64,000 nt of DNA. Source: Microbacterium mangrovi (GTDB lineage Bacteria > Actinomycetota > Actinomycetes > Actinomycetales > Microbacteriaceae). A program made the translations under genes and the position numbers. Below the pieces are notes generated by a model. It did not search any database. It was not told where the DNA came from and saw nothing but the letters and a program-made list of their open reading frames with translations. This document shows, in pieces, positions 16,263 to 25,660 of this stretch. Where the stretch lies: positions 51,941 to 115,940 of the forward strand of contig NZ_JTDK01000022.1 in NCBI RefSeq assembly GCF_000802305.1. Direction: 5' to 3'. Numbering within the stretch: position 1 is the stretch's first letter; the number at the start of each line of letters is the position of its first letter.

Positions 16263-16954
16263 GCGACACACTCGAACTCGAATCCGTCACGGTGAGCCGC
16301 GGCGCCGGCCCGGTGATCTCGGACGTCTCGCTGACGCTCCGACGCGGGGAGGTGCTCGCCCTCGTCGGCCCCAACGGCGCCGGCAAGACGAGCCTCATCG
16401 AGTCGATCTCCGGCGTCATCCCGCACTCGGCGGGGACGATCCGCCTCGGCGGCGACGCGATCGACAAGGTGTCGCGCGTCACCCGGGCCCGACGCGGGAT
16501 CGTGCACATCGAGCAGGGCCGGGCGGTGTTCCCGACGCTGACGGTGCGCGAGAACCTGTCGCTGACCGCGCGCACGCCCGCCGAGGTGGATGCCGCGATC
16601 GCCCAGTTCCCCGAACTGGAGAAGCGCATCGACGCCCCCACGCAGCTGCTCTCCGGCGGGGAGCAGCAGATGGTGGTGCTGGCGCGCGCGTTCGCCGCGA
16701 AGCCGAAGTTCCTGCTGATCGACGAGATGTCGCTGGGCCTGGCGCCCGTCGTGTTCACCCGCCTGTTCCCGATGGTGGCGACCCTCGCCGAGCAGGGCGC
16801 CGGGGTGCTGCTGGTGGAGCAGTTCACCGAGCTCGCCCTGGGACTCGCGTCGGAGGCGATCGTGGTCGCCACCGGCCACGTCACCTACCAGGGGGATGCC
16901 GCCGCCCTGAAGGCCGACCCCGCCGTGCTGCACCGGGCTTACCTGGGCAGCTGA
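16259..16954 (+). CDS. Branched-chain amino-acid-type ABC ATPase (LivF-like)
   Basis: 231 aa. Walker A GPNGAGKTS (residues 38-46), signature LSGGEQQMVVLARAFAA, atypical Walker B LLIDEMSLGLAP (E-M instead of E-P, as in LivF) and VEQFTELAL. ATGA overlap with the LivM-LivG fusion. The last codons and stop are part of a 26-bp tandem repeat, so the terminal peptide RAYLGS plus stop is repeated just after the true stop. Confidence 0.93.
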   Translation: MSDTLELESVTVSRGAGPVISDVSLTLRRGEVLALVGPNGAGKTSLIESISGVIPHSAGTIRLGGDAIDKVSRVTRARRGIVHIEQGRAVFPTLTVRENLSLTARTPAEVDAAIAQFPELEKRIDAPTQLLSGGEQQMVVLARAFAAKPKFLLIDEMSLGLAPVVFTRLFPMVATLAEQGAGVLLVEQFTELALGLASEAIVVATGHVTYQGDAAALKADPAVLHRAYLGS

Positions 16955-17000
16955 CGCGCCGGGCCTACCTGGGCAGCTGACGCGCCGGGCCTACCTGGGC
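16934..17000. repeat. 26-bp tandem repeat spanning the livF stop codon
   Basis: Two complete 26-bp units (16934-16959, 16960-16985; CGGGCYTACCTGGGCAGCTG plus ACGCGC) and a 15-bp third copy (16986-17000). Each full unit re-encodes the livF C terminus and stop. The array ends three bases before the stop of the convergent glycosidase gene. Confidence 0.9.
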
Positions 17001-17002
17001 GC

Positions 17003-18739
17003 CTACTCGAGGTCCAGGTGGGCGATGCCCCAGGGCGGCACCGGAAGGAAGCCCTGCGACTCGAGGCGCACCGGCACGGGCTTCGCACCGTGCACCCGCA
17101 GGGTCGCGCGGTCCGGCCCGTCGCCGACGAGGGCGTACGGCAGCGACGTGGATGCCGTCGCGTTCACGACCGACAGGGTGCGCACCCCGGCGAGGTCGAG
17201 GTCGAGGCGGCGGGGCTGGTAGGCGGCCACGACGAGCGCGTCGCCGCGGCGGCTCCCGACGACCGGATACCCTTCGGCCGGGAGCGCCGCGAACAGGCTC
17301 CCCTCCAGCACCGTCGGTCGCAGCTCCACCCATTCGGCGATGAGGTCCGCGACGGTGCGCCGGTGGTCGTCGGGCAGGTCGGCGAGCGGCATCGACAGCT
17401 GCGGCACGCCGAAGAACGCGTTCAGCACCTGGCGCGCAGCGGCCTCCGGGCCCGCGGTCGGGTCCCACATGAGGGGGTCCGAGTGCACCACCTGTCCGTC
17501 GGCGAACAGCCGCAGATCCACGATCGACCGCCGGTTCTGGTCGGCATCGGCCGGGCAGTCGTCGGCCCGCACGACATCGGCGTAGGGCGCGACCGCCGGG
17601 GAGATGTACGGCTGACGGAACTCGATCAGGGTGCCCGGGCGGGCGGCGTCCACCGCGTCCGCGACCTCGCGCAGCAGCTCCACCATGGCGCGTCCGACGT
17701 TGTCGATGTCTCCGGTCGACGCGGTGCCGGCGTAGACCATGGCGTTGTTGAGGAAGTCGACCTTCAGCCCGTCCAGGTCGTAGTCGCGCACGAGGCGGGC
17801 ACAGGTCTCGGCGACGTGCGCCCGCACCTCGGCGCGGCGGGGGTCGAGCACGTCGGCGCGCAGCCCCGGCACATGCGCCGGGGCGAGCGGACGCAGCCGC
17901 TCGTACACCGCGCTGTGCGCGCCGAGCAGCAGAGGCGCGATCCACACCACGGCATCCATCCCCTGCGCGTGCAGGCGGTCGACCGTCGCGCGCAGGTCGG
18001 GGAACTTCTGCGGGTCGGGCTCCCAGTCGCCGCATCCGGCGTACCACCGGCCGTCGCCATACCGCTGCCAGCCGTCGTCGATGAACACCGAGCGGCAGCC
18101 GAGGGCGGCGGCGCGGGATGCTTCGGCCTCGACGATCTCGGCGGTGACGGCCTGCGAGTACGCGTACCAGGTGGAGTACACCGGCCGGGTCGCCGTGCGC
18201 GAGAGCGGGCGGTGCCCGGCGCCGTCGTGCAGGAAGTCCGACAGCGCGCGCACCGCGGGTTCGTACCGGACGCGGTCGGCGACGACCGCCAGCCGGATGC
18301 CGCCGCGGCGCACGTGCTGCTCGCCGACCTCGAGGCGCACGACGAAGGTCTTGCTCTCCTCGGACGCGCCGAACTCGAGCACCCCCTCGTCGACGACGCA
18401 GTCGAAGGCGAAGGCGAGCCCGCTCGTGCCGTCGACGTCGCACAGCACCCCGATGGGGGCCGAGCGCACGGCGCTGAAGCTCTGCCGGCCGTGCCAGTCG
18501 GCGGGGAGCGCGGGGGCCAGGTCGAACCCGGGGTACCAGAACCCGGACGCATTGCCGAGGGGAGCCTGCAGCACGATCTGACCGGGTCCGTCCACGGCGA
18601 CGGTGACGAAATCGAGGGCATCCGTCCCGGAGGCGGGGTCGATGCGCTCGATGCGGCATCCGCCGGAGACGGCCACCTCGACGTCGCGGCCGAGCCGCGT
18701 CCAGGTGAGGGAGTGGACATCGTGGTCTTCGAGGAGCAC
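17003..18739 (-). CDS. GH36-type alpha-galactosidase (melibiase-like)
   Basis: 578 aa glycoside hydrolase with a beta-sandwich N terminus and a TIM barrel: RPVYSTWYAYSQ, SVFIDDGWQ and the nucleophile motif DGLKVDFLN (D about 327), then FRQPYISP. It would release terminal alpha-linked galactose or a related sugar. It starts with GTG at 18739, nine bases after the upstream permease stop, and is last in the operon SBP-permease-permease-hydrolase. It is shorter and only distantly similar to the GH36 enzyme at 22056, so the two may act on different linkages. No signal peptide; intracellular. Confidence 0.85.
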   Translation of the reverse strand: MLLEDHDVHSLTWTRLGRDVEVAVSGGCRIERIDPASGTDALDFVTVAVDGPGQIVLQAPLGNASGFWYPGFDLAPALPADWHGRQSFSAVRSAPIGVLCDVDGTSGLAFAFDCVVDEGVLEFGASEESKTFVVRLEVGEQHVRRGGIRLAVVADRVRYEPAVRALSDFLHDGAGHRPLSRTATRPVYSTWYAYSQAVTAEIVEAEASRAAALGCRSVFIDDGWQRYGDGRWYAGCGDWEPDPQKFPDLRATVDRLHAQGMDAVVWIAPLLLGAHSAVYERLRPLAPAHVPGLRADVLDPRRAEVRAHVAETCARLVRDYDLDGLKVDFLNNAMVYAGTASTGDIDNVGRAMVELLREVADAVDAARPGTLIEFRQPYISPAVAPYADVVRADDCPADADQNRRSIVDLRLFADGQVVHSDPLMWDPTAGPEAAARQVLNAFFGVPQLSMPLADLPDDHRRTVADLIAEWVELRPTVLEGSLFAALPAEGYPVVGSRRGDALVVAAYQPRRLDLDLAGVRTLSVVNATASTSLPYALVGDGPDRATLRVHGAKPVPVRLESQGFLPVPPWGIAHLDLE

Positions 18740-18748
18740 AGCGGGGCC

Positions 18749-19591
18749 TTACTGCTTGACTGCACCGGCGAGGATGCCGGCGACGAACTGACGCTGGAGG
18801 AAGAGGAACAGGATGAGGATCGGCAGCATCGAGAGCATCGTGCCGGTCAGCAGCTGCCCGTAGTCGGTGGTGCCGACGCCTTGCAGGGTCGCAAGCGCCA
18901 CCGGAAGCGTGTAGGCGTCGGGCGTGCGCAGCACCACCAGGGGGTACACGAACGCGTTCCACTGCGCGAGGAAGAGGAAGATCGCGAGGGCGGCGAGCGC
19001 GGGCCGCACGGTGGGCACGACGATCCGGGCGAAGAGGCGGAACTCCCCGGCCCCGTCCACGCGTGCCGCCTGGATGAGTTCGTCGGGGATGGAGCTCATC
19101 GTCTGCCGCATGAGGAAGATCCCGAACGGCAGGGCCAGGTTCGGCAGGATGATGGCCTGGTACGAGTCGAGCCAGCCGAGCCACACCATGAGCTGGAACA
19201 GCGGCACGAGGGTCACCTGCGACGGCAGGGCCAGAGTCACCAGCAGCACCCCGAACATGACGGACTTGCCGCGGAACTCGAACTTTGCGAACGCGTACCC
19301 CGCCGCCGTGCAGACGACCAGGCCCAGCAGCGTGTAGACGGTCGAGACGAACAGCGAGTTGAGCATCGCCCGTCCGAACATCGTGTCGGTGAGCAGGCCC
19401 TGCACGTTGTGCAGGAACGCATCGCCGGGCAGGAAGTGCGGCGGGGTCGAGAAGATCTCGTTGGACGGATAGGTCGTCGCGATGATCAGCCAATAGAACG
19501 GCAGCGCCATCAGCACGGCTCCGGCGGCGATGGCCGTCGTCAGCACGAGCGAGCGCCCGGGTCGAGGGCGGCCGGCGTAGAGAGTGGTCAT
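18749..19591 (-). CDS. Carbohydrate ABC permease, MalG-like
   Basis: 280 aa with six membrane helices and the coupling loop EAA-type segment AARVDGAGEFRLFARIVVPTVRPA. N terminus and length match CUT1 inner-membrane subunits. It overlaps the preceding permease gene by four bases (TCAT on the plus strand). It imports the oligosaccharide bound by the protein encoded at 20597-21946; no ATPase is encoded in the locus, so a shared MsiK-type ATPase encoded elsewhere is expected, as is usual in Actinobacteria. Confidence 0.93.
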   Translation of the reverse strand: MTTLYAGRPRPGRSLVLTTAIAAGAVLMALPFYWLIIATTYPSNEIFSTPPHFLPGDAFLHNVQGLLTDTMFGRAMLNSLFVSTVYTLLGLVVCTAAGYAFAKFEFRGKSVMFGVLLVTLALPSQVTLVPLFQLMVWLGWLDSYQAIILPNLALPFGIFLMRQTMSSIPDELIQAARVDGAGEFRLFARIVVPTVRPALAALAIFLFLAQWNAFVYPLVVLRTPDAYTLPVALATLQGVGTTDYGQLLTGTMLSMLPILILFLFLQRQFVAGILAGAVKQ

Positions 19592-20538
19592 GACTTCTCC
19601 CGGAAGAGGCGCAGCTGCACGAGCGAGATCACGCCGATGATGAGGGTGAGCGCGTACCCGATGGCCGAGGCGTACCCGAAGTCGAAGTACTGGAAGCCGT
19701 TCTGGTACAGGTACATGCCGACGGTGAGCGTCGCGTTGTCGGGTCCGCCGTTGGTGAGCACGTACGGTTCGTCGAACAGCTGGAGGGTGCCGATCGTCGA
19801 GAGGATGACGGTGAGCACGAGCGCGGGCCGCAGCCCCGGCAGGGTCACGTGCCAGAAGCGGTGCACGGCCCCGGCGCCGTCGACGGACGCGGCTTCGTAC
19901 AGCTCGGTCGGGATCGACTGCAGCTGGGCGAGGTAGATGATCGCGCTCTGGCCGGTGTAGTGCCAGGTCATCGCGATGACGATGGCGATCTTCGCCCAGA
20001 ACGGGTCGGCGAGCCACGGGATGGGGCCGATGCCGACGACGCCGAGCAGCTGGTTGACGAATCCGTCCTGGGCGCTGAACAGCGCGCGGAACAGGATGCC
20101 GTAGGCGACCAGGCCCATCACGATCGGCACGAAATACAGTGTTCGCCACAGGGCCCGGGCCTTCAGCAGCAGCGAGTTGAACGCCACCGACAGGAGGACG
20201 GCGAGCGCGAGCATGATCGGCACCTGGACGACGAGGATCACGGCGGTGTTGCGCAGCGCGGTGTAGAAGAGCGGGTCCTGCAGGAGGCGCACGTAGTTGG
20301 CGAGCCCCGCGAAGGATGTCCGTCCGTCCTGGTTGGTGGTCAGACTCAGCCACAGCGCACTGACGTACGGGTAGCAGGTGAAGACCGCGAACAGCAGGAT
20401 GGTCGGGAGGAGGAAGACGTACGGAGTGGAGCGCGGGTAGCCGATCGCGCGGCGGCGGCGAGCGCGGGCGGCCGGGCGCGGCGCTCTCGTCACGCGCTGT
20501 TCGGAGCGCCGACGGGTGTCGGGGTGGACTGTCGTCAT
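19588..20538 (-). CDS. Carbohydrate ABC permease, MalF-like
   Basis: 316 aa. A basic 30-residue N-terminal tail precedes helix 1 (YVFLLPTILLFAVFTCYPYV), and EAASVDGAGAVHRFWHVTLPGL is the ATPase-coupling loop. The start MTTVHPDTRRR at 20538 is preferred over an in-frame upstream ATG at 20652 that would run into the binding-protein gene. Second gene of the sugar importer operon. Confidence 0.92.
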   Translation of the reverse strand: MTTVHPDTRRRSEQRVTRAPRPAARARRRRAIGYPRSTPYVFLLPTILLFAVFTCYPYVSALWLSLTTNQDGRTSFAGLANYVRLLQDPLFYTALRNTAVILVVQVPIMLALAVLLSVAFNSLLLKARALWRTLYFVPIVMGLVAYGILFRALFSAQDGFVNQLLGVVGIGPIPWLADPFWAKIAIVIAMTWHYTGQSAIIYLAQLQSIPTELYEAASVDGAGAVHRFWHVTLPGLRPALVLTVILSTIGTLQLFDEPYVLTNGGPDNATLTVGMYLYQNGFQYFDFGYASAIGYALTLIIGVISLVQLRLFREKS

Positions 20539-20596
20539 CACGGTGTGAGCGCGGGTCCCGGGGGCGTCGGCCGCCGGGACCCGCATCCTCTCTGGA

Positions 20597-21946
20597 TCAG
20601 TCGGTCGCGATCTTGCGGCCGGTCTGCTGGGCGACGAGCTTCGCCGCGGCATCCAGGGCCTGCTGGGGGTCGGCGCCGGACAGCAGCACCTGCGTCTGGG
20701 CGTCGTCGTAGGCCTTCAGGGCCCGGGCGTAGTCGCTCGTGTAGTTGACGACCGGGGTCTTCTGCGCCAGCTGCGCGATGAAGATGTCGTTGACGCGCTG
20801 GCCGTTGTAGAAGGCCATGGGCTTGGAGAAGTCCTGCGACGTGATGAACGGCTTGTATCCGGGGAACATGCCGCCGGCCTTGTACACCGTCTGCTGGCCG
20901 TCCAGGGTGCCGAGCGCGTACTTCACGAACGCGGCGGCGGTCGCCTTGTTCTTGCTCGTCTCGGCCACCGACAGGTAGGTGCCGCCGTTGATGGCCGCGG
21001 TGAGGCCGCCGGCTTCGACGGCGGGGGGCTTGACGACGCCCCAGTTGCCGGCCATGTCGGGCGCGTCCAGCGGCAGTTCGCCGGCCATCCACCCGCCGCT
21101 GGTGAAGGTGGCGACCGGCTTGTCGCCCTTCATCTGCGCGACGAGGTTGTCCCAGGAGCCGGGCATGTTGCCGACGATGCCCGCGTCGTTGGCCTTCTTG
21201 ATGATTGTGAGGGCCTTGACGCCGGCAGCGTCGTTCATGGTGATCTCGCCCTTGGCGTTGAAGTAGAACGAGTTCTGCTGGTTGGTGAGCAGCTGCCAGA
21301 GCCCGGCGGAGTCGGCGGTGGTCGCGGCCTTGTCCATGTTGAGCAGGGGAACGCCGGTCTTCTCCTTGATCACCGTGCCGGCGGCGATGAGGTCGTCCCA
21401 GGTCTTGATCGTGGCGACGTCGATGCCGGCCTTGCGGAACAGGTCGGTGCGGTAGAAGAAGCCGGTGGCGTTCACCTCGTACGGCACGCCGTAGACCTGG
21501 CCGCCGGTGCCGGTGCCGCTCTTCCACGCGCCGGCAGGAAAGTCGCTCTCGAGCTTTCCGGCGCCGTACTGACGGAGGTCGACGAGCTTGCCGGGGAACT
21601 TCTCGACGTAGTTGCCCATGTAGTCGATGCCGATGTTGAGCACGTCGGCGAGACCTGCGCCGCCGGCGGCCATGCCGGTGGTGATCTTGTCCCAGATGGC
21701 GGGGTTCCCGACGTCCTGGACCTCGACGGTGGTGCCCGGGTGCAGTTTCTCGAAGCCGGCCACGGCCGCCTTCAGGCCCTTGGCGGGCGCGGTCCACGAC
21801 CAGACCGTGATCTTGCCGGTGATCTTGTCGTCGGTGCTCTGACCGGATGCCTGCGAACTGCAGCCGGCCAGCGCGCCGGCCGCGAGCGCGGCGAGGGCGA
21901 CGGTGGCCGCCAGGCGCGTCGTGCGCGGGGTCGTCGGGAACTTCAT
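20597..21946 (-). CDS. Carbohydrate ABC substrate-binding lipoprotein
   Basis: 449 aa type II solute-binding lipoprotein (lipobox LAGC, C29) of the extracellular family 1 class (KITGKITVWSWTAPAKGLKA; YGVPYEVNATGFFYR; TSGGWMAGELPLD). AAAGGACC lies before the ATG at 21946. It heads the minus-strand operon with two permeases and a GH36-like enzyme, and it is divergent from a second GH36 gene; the shared 110-bp interval contains a LacI-type operator. Expected ligand: an alpha-galactoside such as melibiose or raffinose-type sugars, inferred from the enzymes. Confidence 0.93.
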   Translation of the reverse strand: MKFPTTPRTTRLAATVALAALAAGALAGCSSQASGQSTDDKITGKITVWSWTAPAKGLKAAVAGFEKLHPGTTVEVQDVGNPAIWDKITTGMAAGGAGLADVLNIGIDYMGNYVEKFPGKLVDLRQYGAGKLESDFPAGAWKSGTGTGGQVYGVPYEVNATGFFYRTDLFRKAGIDVATIKTWDDLIAAGTVIKEKTGVPLLNMDKAATTADSAGLWQLLTNQQNSFYFNAKGEITMNDAAGVKALTIIKKANDAGIVGNMPGSWDNLVAQMKGDKPVATFTSGGWMAGELPLDAPDMAGNWGVVKPPAVEAGGLTAAINGGTYLSVAETSKNKATAAAFVKYALGTLDGQQTVYKAGGMFPGYKPFITSQDFSKPMAFYNGQRVNDIFIAQLAQKTPVVNYTSDYARALKAYDDAQTQVLLSGADPQQALDAAAKLVAQQTGRKIATD

Positions 21947-22019
21947 CGTTCGGGTCCTTTCTCGGGAAGCGAGTCTCGTCGTCGTGACATCGAGACCGTA
22001 GCAGGACTTCTGACATATA

Positions 22020-22036
22020 TGCAACGATTAGTTGCA
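22020..22036. promoter_or_regulatory. LacI-type operator in the alpha-galactoside divergent promoter
   Basis: Inverted repeat TGCAAC-GATTA-GTTGCA between the divergent binding-protein and GH36 genes, with an extra TTGCAA half-site at 22040-22045 next to the AAAGGAG ribosome site. The site lies 20 bases before the GH36 ATG and is well placed to control both operons through the LacI protein encoded at 25563-26618. Confidence 0.65.
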
Positions 22037-22055
22037 AGATTGCAAAGGAGCACCC

Positions 22056-24176
22056 ATGACCGACATCACCCACCTCTCCTCCGGCGGCGTCAGCATCGTG
22101 CTGGGGGCCGAGCCGGACGCCCTGCCCTCGATCGCCTACTGGGGTCGCAGCCTCTGCACCGACGACCCGGGCGTGCTCGCCGACGTCGTTGCGGCCGGAC
22201 GCGCCCCGCGCGCCACCAGCGAGCCGGACGAACCGCGCGCGGTCGGCATCCTCCCCGAGGCCCGGCAGGGATGGTTCGGGCCGACCGGGCTCGCCGTGAG
22301 CCGCCCCGGACGCAGCGTGTTCGCCGCCTTCACCCCGACGCGCGTCGACGTCTCCCCCGCGCACCTGACCGCGACGGGCATCGACCAGGAGGCGGGGCTC
22401 GAGCTGCGGCTGCGGGTCGAGCTGCAGCCGAGCGGCGTCGTGCGGGCGGATGCCCGGCTCACCAACATCGGCGCGGACGAGCTCGAGGTGCACGGCCTCG
22501 ACCTCGCCTGGCCGATCCCGGCGCGCGCCCACGAGCTGCTCGACTTCACCGGTCGCCACGGGCGCGAGCGTCAGCCGCAGCGGATGCCGCTCGTCGACGG
22601 CACCCACCTGCGCGAGAACCGGCGCGGACGCACCGGGCCGGATGCCGCGACGCTGCTTTTCGCCGGAACGCCCGGCTTCGACGAGGGCCACGGCGAGGTG
22701 TGGGGCATCCACCTGGGATGGTCGGGCAATCAGCGCGTCTGGGCGCACCGCACCAACGGCGGCACCGGCCGGCTCGGTGCCGGGGAGCTGCTCGAACCGC
22801 AGGAGATCGTCCTGCAGCCCGGCGAGACGTACGAGACGCCGTGGACCTACCTCGCCTACGGCGCCGGGCTCGACGACGCCTCCGCCCGCATCCACGCGAT
22901 GCTGCGCGATCGGCCGACGCACCCCGCGGTGGGGCGCCCCGTCACCCTCAACACCTGGGAGGCGGTCTATTTCGACCACTCGCTGCCGCCGCTGCTGGAG
23001 CTGGCCGACCTCGCGGCCGACCTCGGCGTGGAGCGGTTCGTGCTCGACGACGGGTGGTTCACCGGCCGCCGCCACGACCGGGCGGGGCTTGGCGACTGGT
23101 TCGTCGACGCCGACGTCTGGCCGGACGGCCTCGACCCCCTGGTGCGACGGGTGCGCGGCCGCGGCATGCAGTTCGGGCTGTGGTTCGAACCCGAGATGGT
23201 CAATCCCGACTCCGATGTGGCCCGCACCCACCCGGAGTGGATCCTCGGGCCCGTGCACCGCGACCCGCCGCTCGCGCGGCATCAGCTGGTGCTGAACATC
23301 GCACATCCGGATGCCTTCGAGTATCTCGCCGAACGCATCGTCGAGGTCGTCACCGCGCACCGCATCGACTTCATCAAGTGGGACCACAATCGCGACCTCG
23401 TCGAGCCCGTCGACCGGGTCACCGGCCGCGGGGGCGTGCACCGTCAGACCCGTGCGGCCTACCGGCTCATGGCCCACGTGCGGGAAGCGTGCCCGTGGGT
23501 GGAGATCGAGTCGTGCTCGGCCGGCGGCGGCCGCATCGACCTCGGCGTCGTGGAGCACGTCGACCGGTTCTGGACGTCGGATTCCAACGACCCCGTCGAG
23601 AGGCAGCGCATCCAGCGCGGCACCAGCCTGCTGATGCCGCCGGAGCTGCTCGGCGCACACGTCGGTGCGGCGGCGGCGCACGTGACCGGGCGCGTGACGC
23701 CGCTCGCGCTGCGTGCGATCACGGCACTCGTGGGCAGTTTCGGGCTGGAGTGGGATGTCCGTGAGGCGTCGGCCGGCGAGCAACGGGAGCTGGTGGGGTG
23801 GATCCGCGAGGTCAAGCGCCTGCGCCCGCTCGTCGAGCGCGGCCGGCTGCACCGGCTCGAGCTGCCCGCATCCCTCGTGGCGCAGCAGGTGGTCTCGGCC
23901 GATCGGGCGCGCTCCCTCGTCACGATCGCAGCGCTCGACTCCCCGACGCACGTCCCGGGCGGCCCGCTGCGACTGCGCGGACTCGACAGGGATGCCCGCT
24001 ACGCCGCCACCCGCGTGGTGCCGGACTGCGGCGACGACCCGTCGGGTCGCCGCGCGCAGCCGGAGTGGTGGCTGCAGCCGACCGACTGGTCGGGCGCGGT
24101 GCTGATGGAGGTCGGGCTCCCGCTGCCCGTGCTGCATCCGCTCGAAGCCGGCCTCGTGGAACTGACCCGCCGATGA
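22056..24176 (+). CDS. Alpha-galactosidase, GH36
   Basis: 706 aa, canonical GH36: N-terminal beta-supersandwich, then TIM barrel with VLDDGWFTGRRHDRAGLGDW, LWFEPEMVNPDSD, nucleophile in FIKWDHNRDL (D443) and acid/base in SCSAGGGRID (D495). Hydrolyses terminal alpha-1,6-galactose from melibiose, raffinose or stachyose. AAAGGAG lies 5 bases before the ATG at 22056. No signal peptide, so it acts on sugars brought in by the divergent ABC importer. Stop overlaps the next start (ATGA). Confidence 0.95.
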   Translation: MTDITHLSSGGVSIVLGAEPDALPSIAYWGRSLCTDDPGVLADVVAAGRAPRATSEPDEPRAVGILPEARQGWFGPTGLAVSRPGRSVFAAFTPTRVDVSPAHLTATGIDQEAGLELRLRVELQPSGVVRADARLTNIGADELEVHGLDLAWPIPARAHELLDFTGRHGRERQPQRMPLVDGTHLRENRRGRTGPDAATLLFAGTPGFDEGHGEVWGIHLGWSGNQRVWAHRTNGGTGRLGAGELLEPQEIVLQPGETYETPWTYLAYGAGLDDASARIHAMLRDRPTHPAVGRPVTLNTWEAVYFDHSLPPLLELADLAADLGVERFVLDDGWFTGRRHDRAGLGDWFVDADVWPDGLDPLVRRVRGRGMQFGLWFEPEMVNPDSDVARTHPEWILGPVHRDPPLARHQLVLNIAHPDAFEYLAERIVEVVTAHRIDFIKWDHNRDLVEPVDRVTGRGGVHRQTRAAYRLMAHVREACPWVEIESCSAGGGRIDLGVVEHVDRFWTSDSNDPVERQRIQRGTSLLMPPELLGAHVGAAAAHVTGRVTPLALRAITALVGSFGLEWDVREASAGEQRELVGWIREVKRLRPLVERGRLHRLELPASLVAQQVVSADRARSLVTIAALDSPTHVPGGPLRLRGLDRDARYAATRVVPDCGDDPSGRRAQPEWWLQPTDWSGAVLMEVGLPLPVLHPLEAGLVELTRR

Positions 24177-25660
24177 GCGGGGTCAGCCTGCGAAGCGGGA
24201 GCCGCGCGCTCGTCGACCTGTTCGAGTGGGCCGTCGACACCGCACGCAGTCACGTCGTCGCCGACGGCGCGACGGGGCCGCTCGATGTCGACGAACGGCA
24301 TCCGGACGGCCACGGCTCGGCACGTTACGCGGCTTCGTACCGCGCGGGATACGGGCACCGCAGCGGCTACTACCTGCGCGACTTCTGCCACCAGGCCATC
24401 GGCGCGCAGCTGCTCGGACTGCAGCGCGAGAACAGCGGGATGCTGGCATCCTTCGTGGCATCCGTGCGCGACGGCTGGCCGGCATGGGCGCTGAACTTCG
24501 ACGGCACCACGCCCCTCGCCATCGACGTCGCCGCAGACGGACGCCGGGTGCGCGAGCTGCCCGCGGTCTTCGAGCTCGTCGAGACGATGCAGTCGCTGCA
24601 CCGGTGGACGGGCGCGGCTCCCACCGCGGATGATCGGGCATTCGCCGTGCATGCGGTCACCGGGTTCGTCGCCGCCCACGACGCGGAACGGCCCAACGGC
24701 ATCGCCGAAGCCGGCGGCCCGACCATCTTCGACGGGGTCGCCAGCTACGACGAGTCGCCCGATCCGCCGTTCTTCGAGGCCGGAGACGGCATCGGCGCCC
24801 AGTATGCGGCGACCCGGCACGCCGCCGCCCTGGCGGCCGACTCCGCGGGTGCGGTCGGAATGCCGGGCGGGCTCGCAGAACGCATCCGCCGCCTCTATCG
24901 CGAGTCGTGGAGCCGGGACCCCGCGGACCGGGACGATGCGGTGGTGTCCGGCTGGACGCGGGAGGGGTCGCCCGCAACCGGTTGGCACCGCGAAGCGACC
25001 TGGTTCCCCCCGCTGAAGGGTCTGATGGCGGGCGATCCGCGCCTTCCGGCCGAACTCGACCGCATCGACGCCCTGTGCCGCGCGTCGGCCACCGCGCCGC
25101 GCAACGTCGAGGCGCTGACCTACCTGCCCGACCTGTTCTGGCGGTACGGCGACGCCGACCGCGCGTTCGCGTGGATGCAGCGCATCTTCGCACGCCGGGA
25201 GCACCCGCATCCGGTCGCGGGCCAGGGCGCCGACGGCACGTACCCCGAGGTCTCGTTCACGCTCGTGGCCCAGTGCGTCGCCGGCATCCTCGGCATCGAG
25301 CCCGACGCCCCGCGCCGGCGGGTCGCTCTCGCGCCGCGGCTGCCGCGGGGCGTGCCGTTCGTCGATGCCCGCGACATCCCGTTCGGCGACGGCGGCATCG
25401 ACGTCGCCTGCGACCGCGACGAGGTGCGGTTTCGCAACGGCACCTCGGTCCCCCTGGAGCTGCGCGTGGTGCGGCGGCGGCGCGGGCAGTTCCGCGACCC
25501 GCACCTTCCGGACGAAGGAATCGCCGCCGACGCGGTCGTCGCGCCGGGCGAGTCGGTCGCCGTCAGTCGCGTACGGGCGCGGTCGAGTTCCGGATCCGCA
25601 GTTCCGGCTCGACGAGCACCTCGTCGGTGTGCACCGGCCGGTTCTGCACCATCGACATGA
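24173..25660 (+). CDS. Six-hairpin (alpha/alpha-barrel) glycosidase-like protein
   Basis: 495 aa. The sequence has the alternating helix pattern and motifs of (alpha/alpha)6 glycosidases such as GH78/GH63-like proteins (SGYYLRDFCHQAIGAQLLGL, LTYLPDLFWRYGDADRAFAW, YPEVSFTLVAQCVAGILGIE), ending in a small beta domain. Start ATGA-overlaps the GH36 gene, so the two are coupled. The last 98 bp overlap the 3' end of the convergent lacI-type gene, and the final 30 or so residues (Arg/Ser/Ala-rich) look unconserved. Exact linkage specificity is unknown; it probably completes degradation of the imported glycoside. Confidence 0.75.
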   Translation: MSGVSLRSGSRALVDLFEWAVDTARSHVVADGATGPLDVDERHPDGHGSARYAASYRAGYGHRSGYYLRDFCHQAIGAQLLGLQRENSGMLASFVASVRDGWPAWALNFDGTTPLAIDVAADGRRVRELPAVFELVETMQSLHRWTGAAPTADDRAFAVHAVTGFVAAHDAERPNGIAEAGGPTIFDGVASYDESPDPPFFEAGDGIGAQYAATRHAAALAADSAGAVGMPGGLAERIRRLYRESWSRDPADRDDAVVSGWTREGSPATGWHREATWFPPLKGLMAGDPRLPAELDRIDALCRASATAPRNVEALTYLPDLFWRYGDADRAFAWMQRIFARREHPHPVAGQGADGTYPEVSFTLVAQCVAGILGIEPDAPRRRVALAPRLPRGVPFVDARDIPFGDGGIDVACDRDEVRFRNGTSVPLELRVVRRRRGQFRDPHLPDEGIAADAVVAPGESVAVSRVRARSSSGSAVPARRAPRRCAPAGSAPST

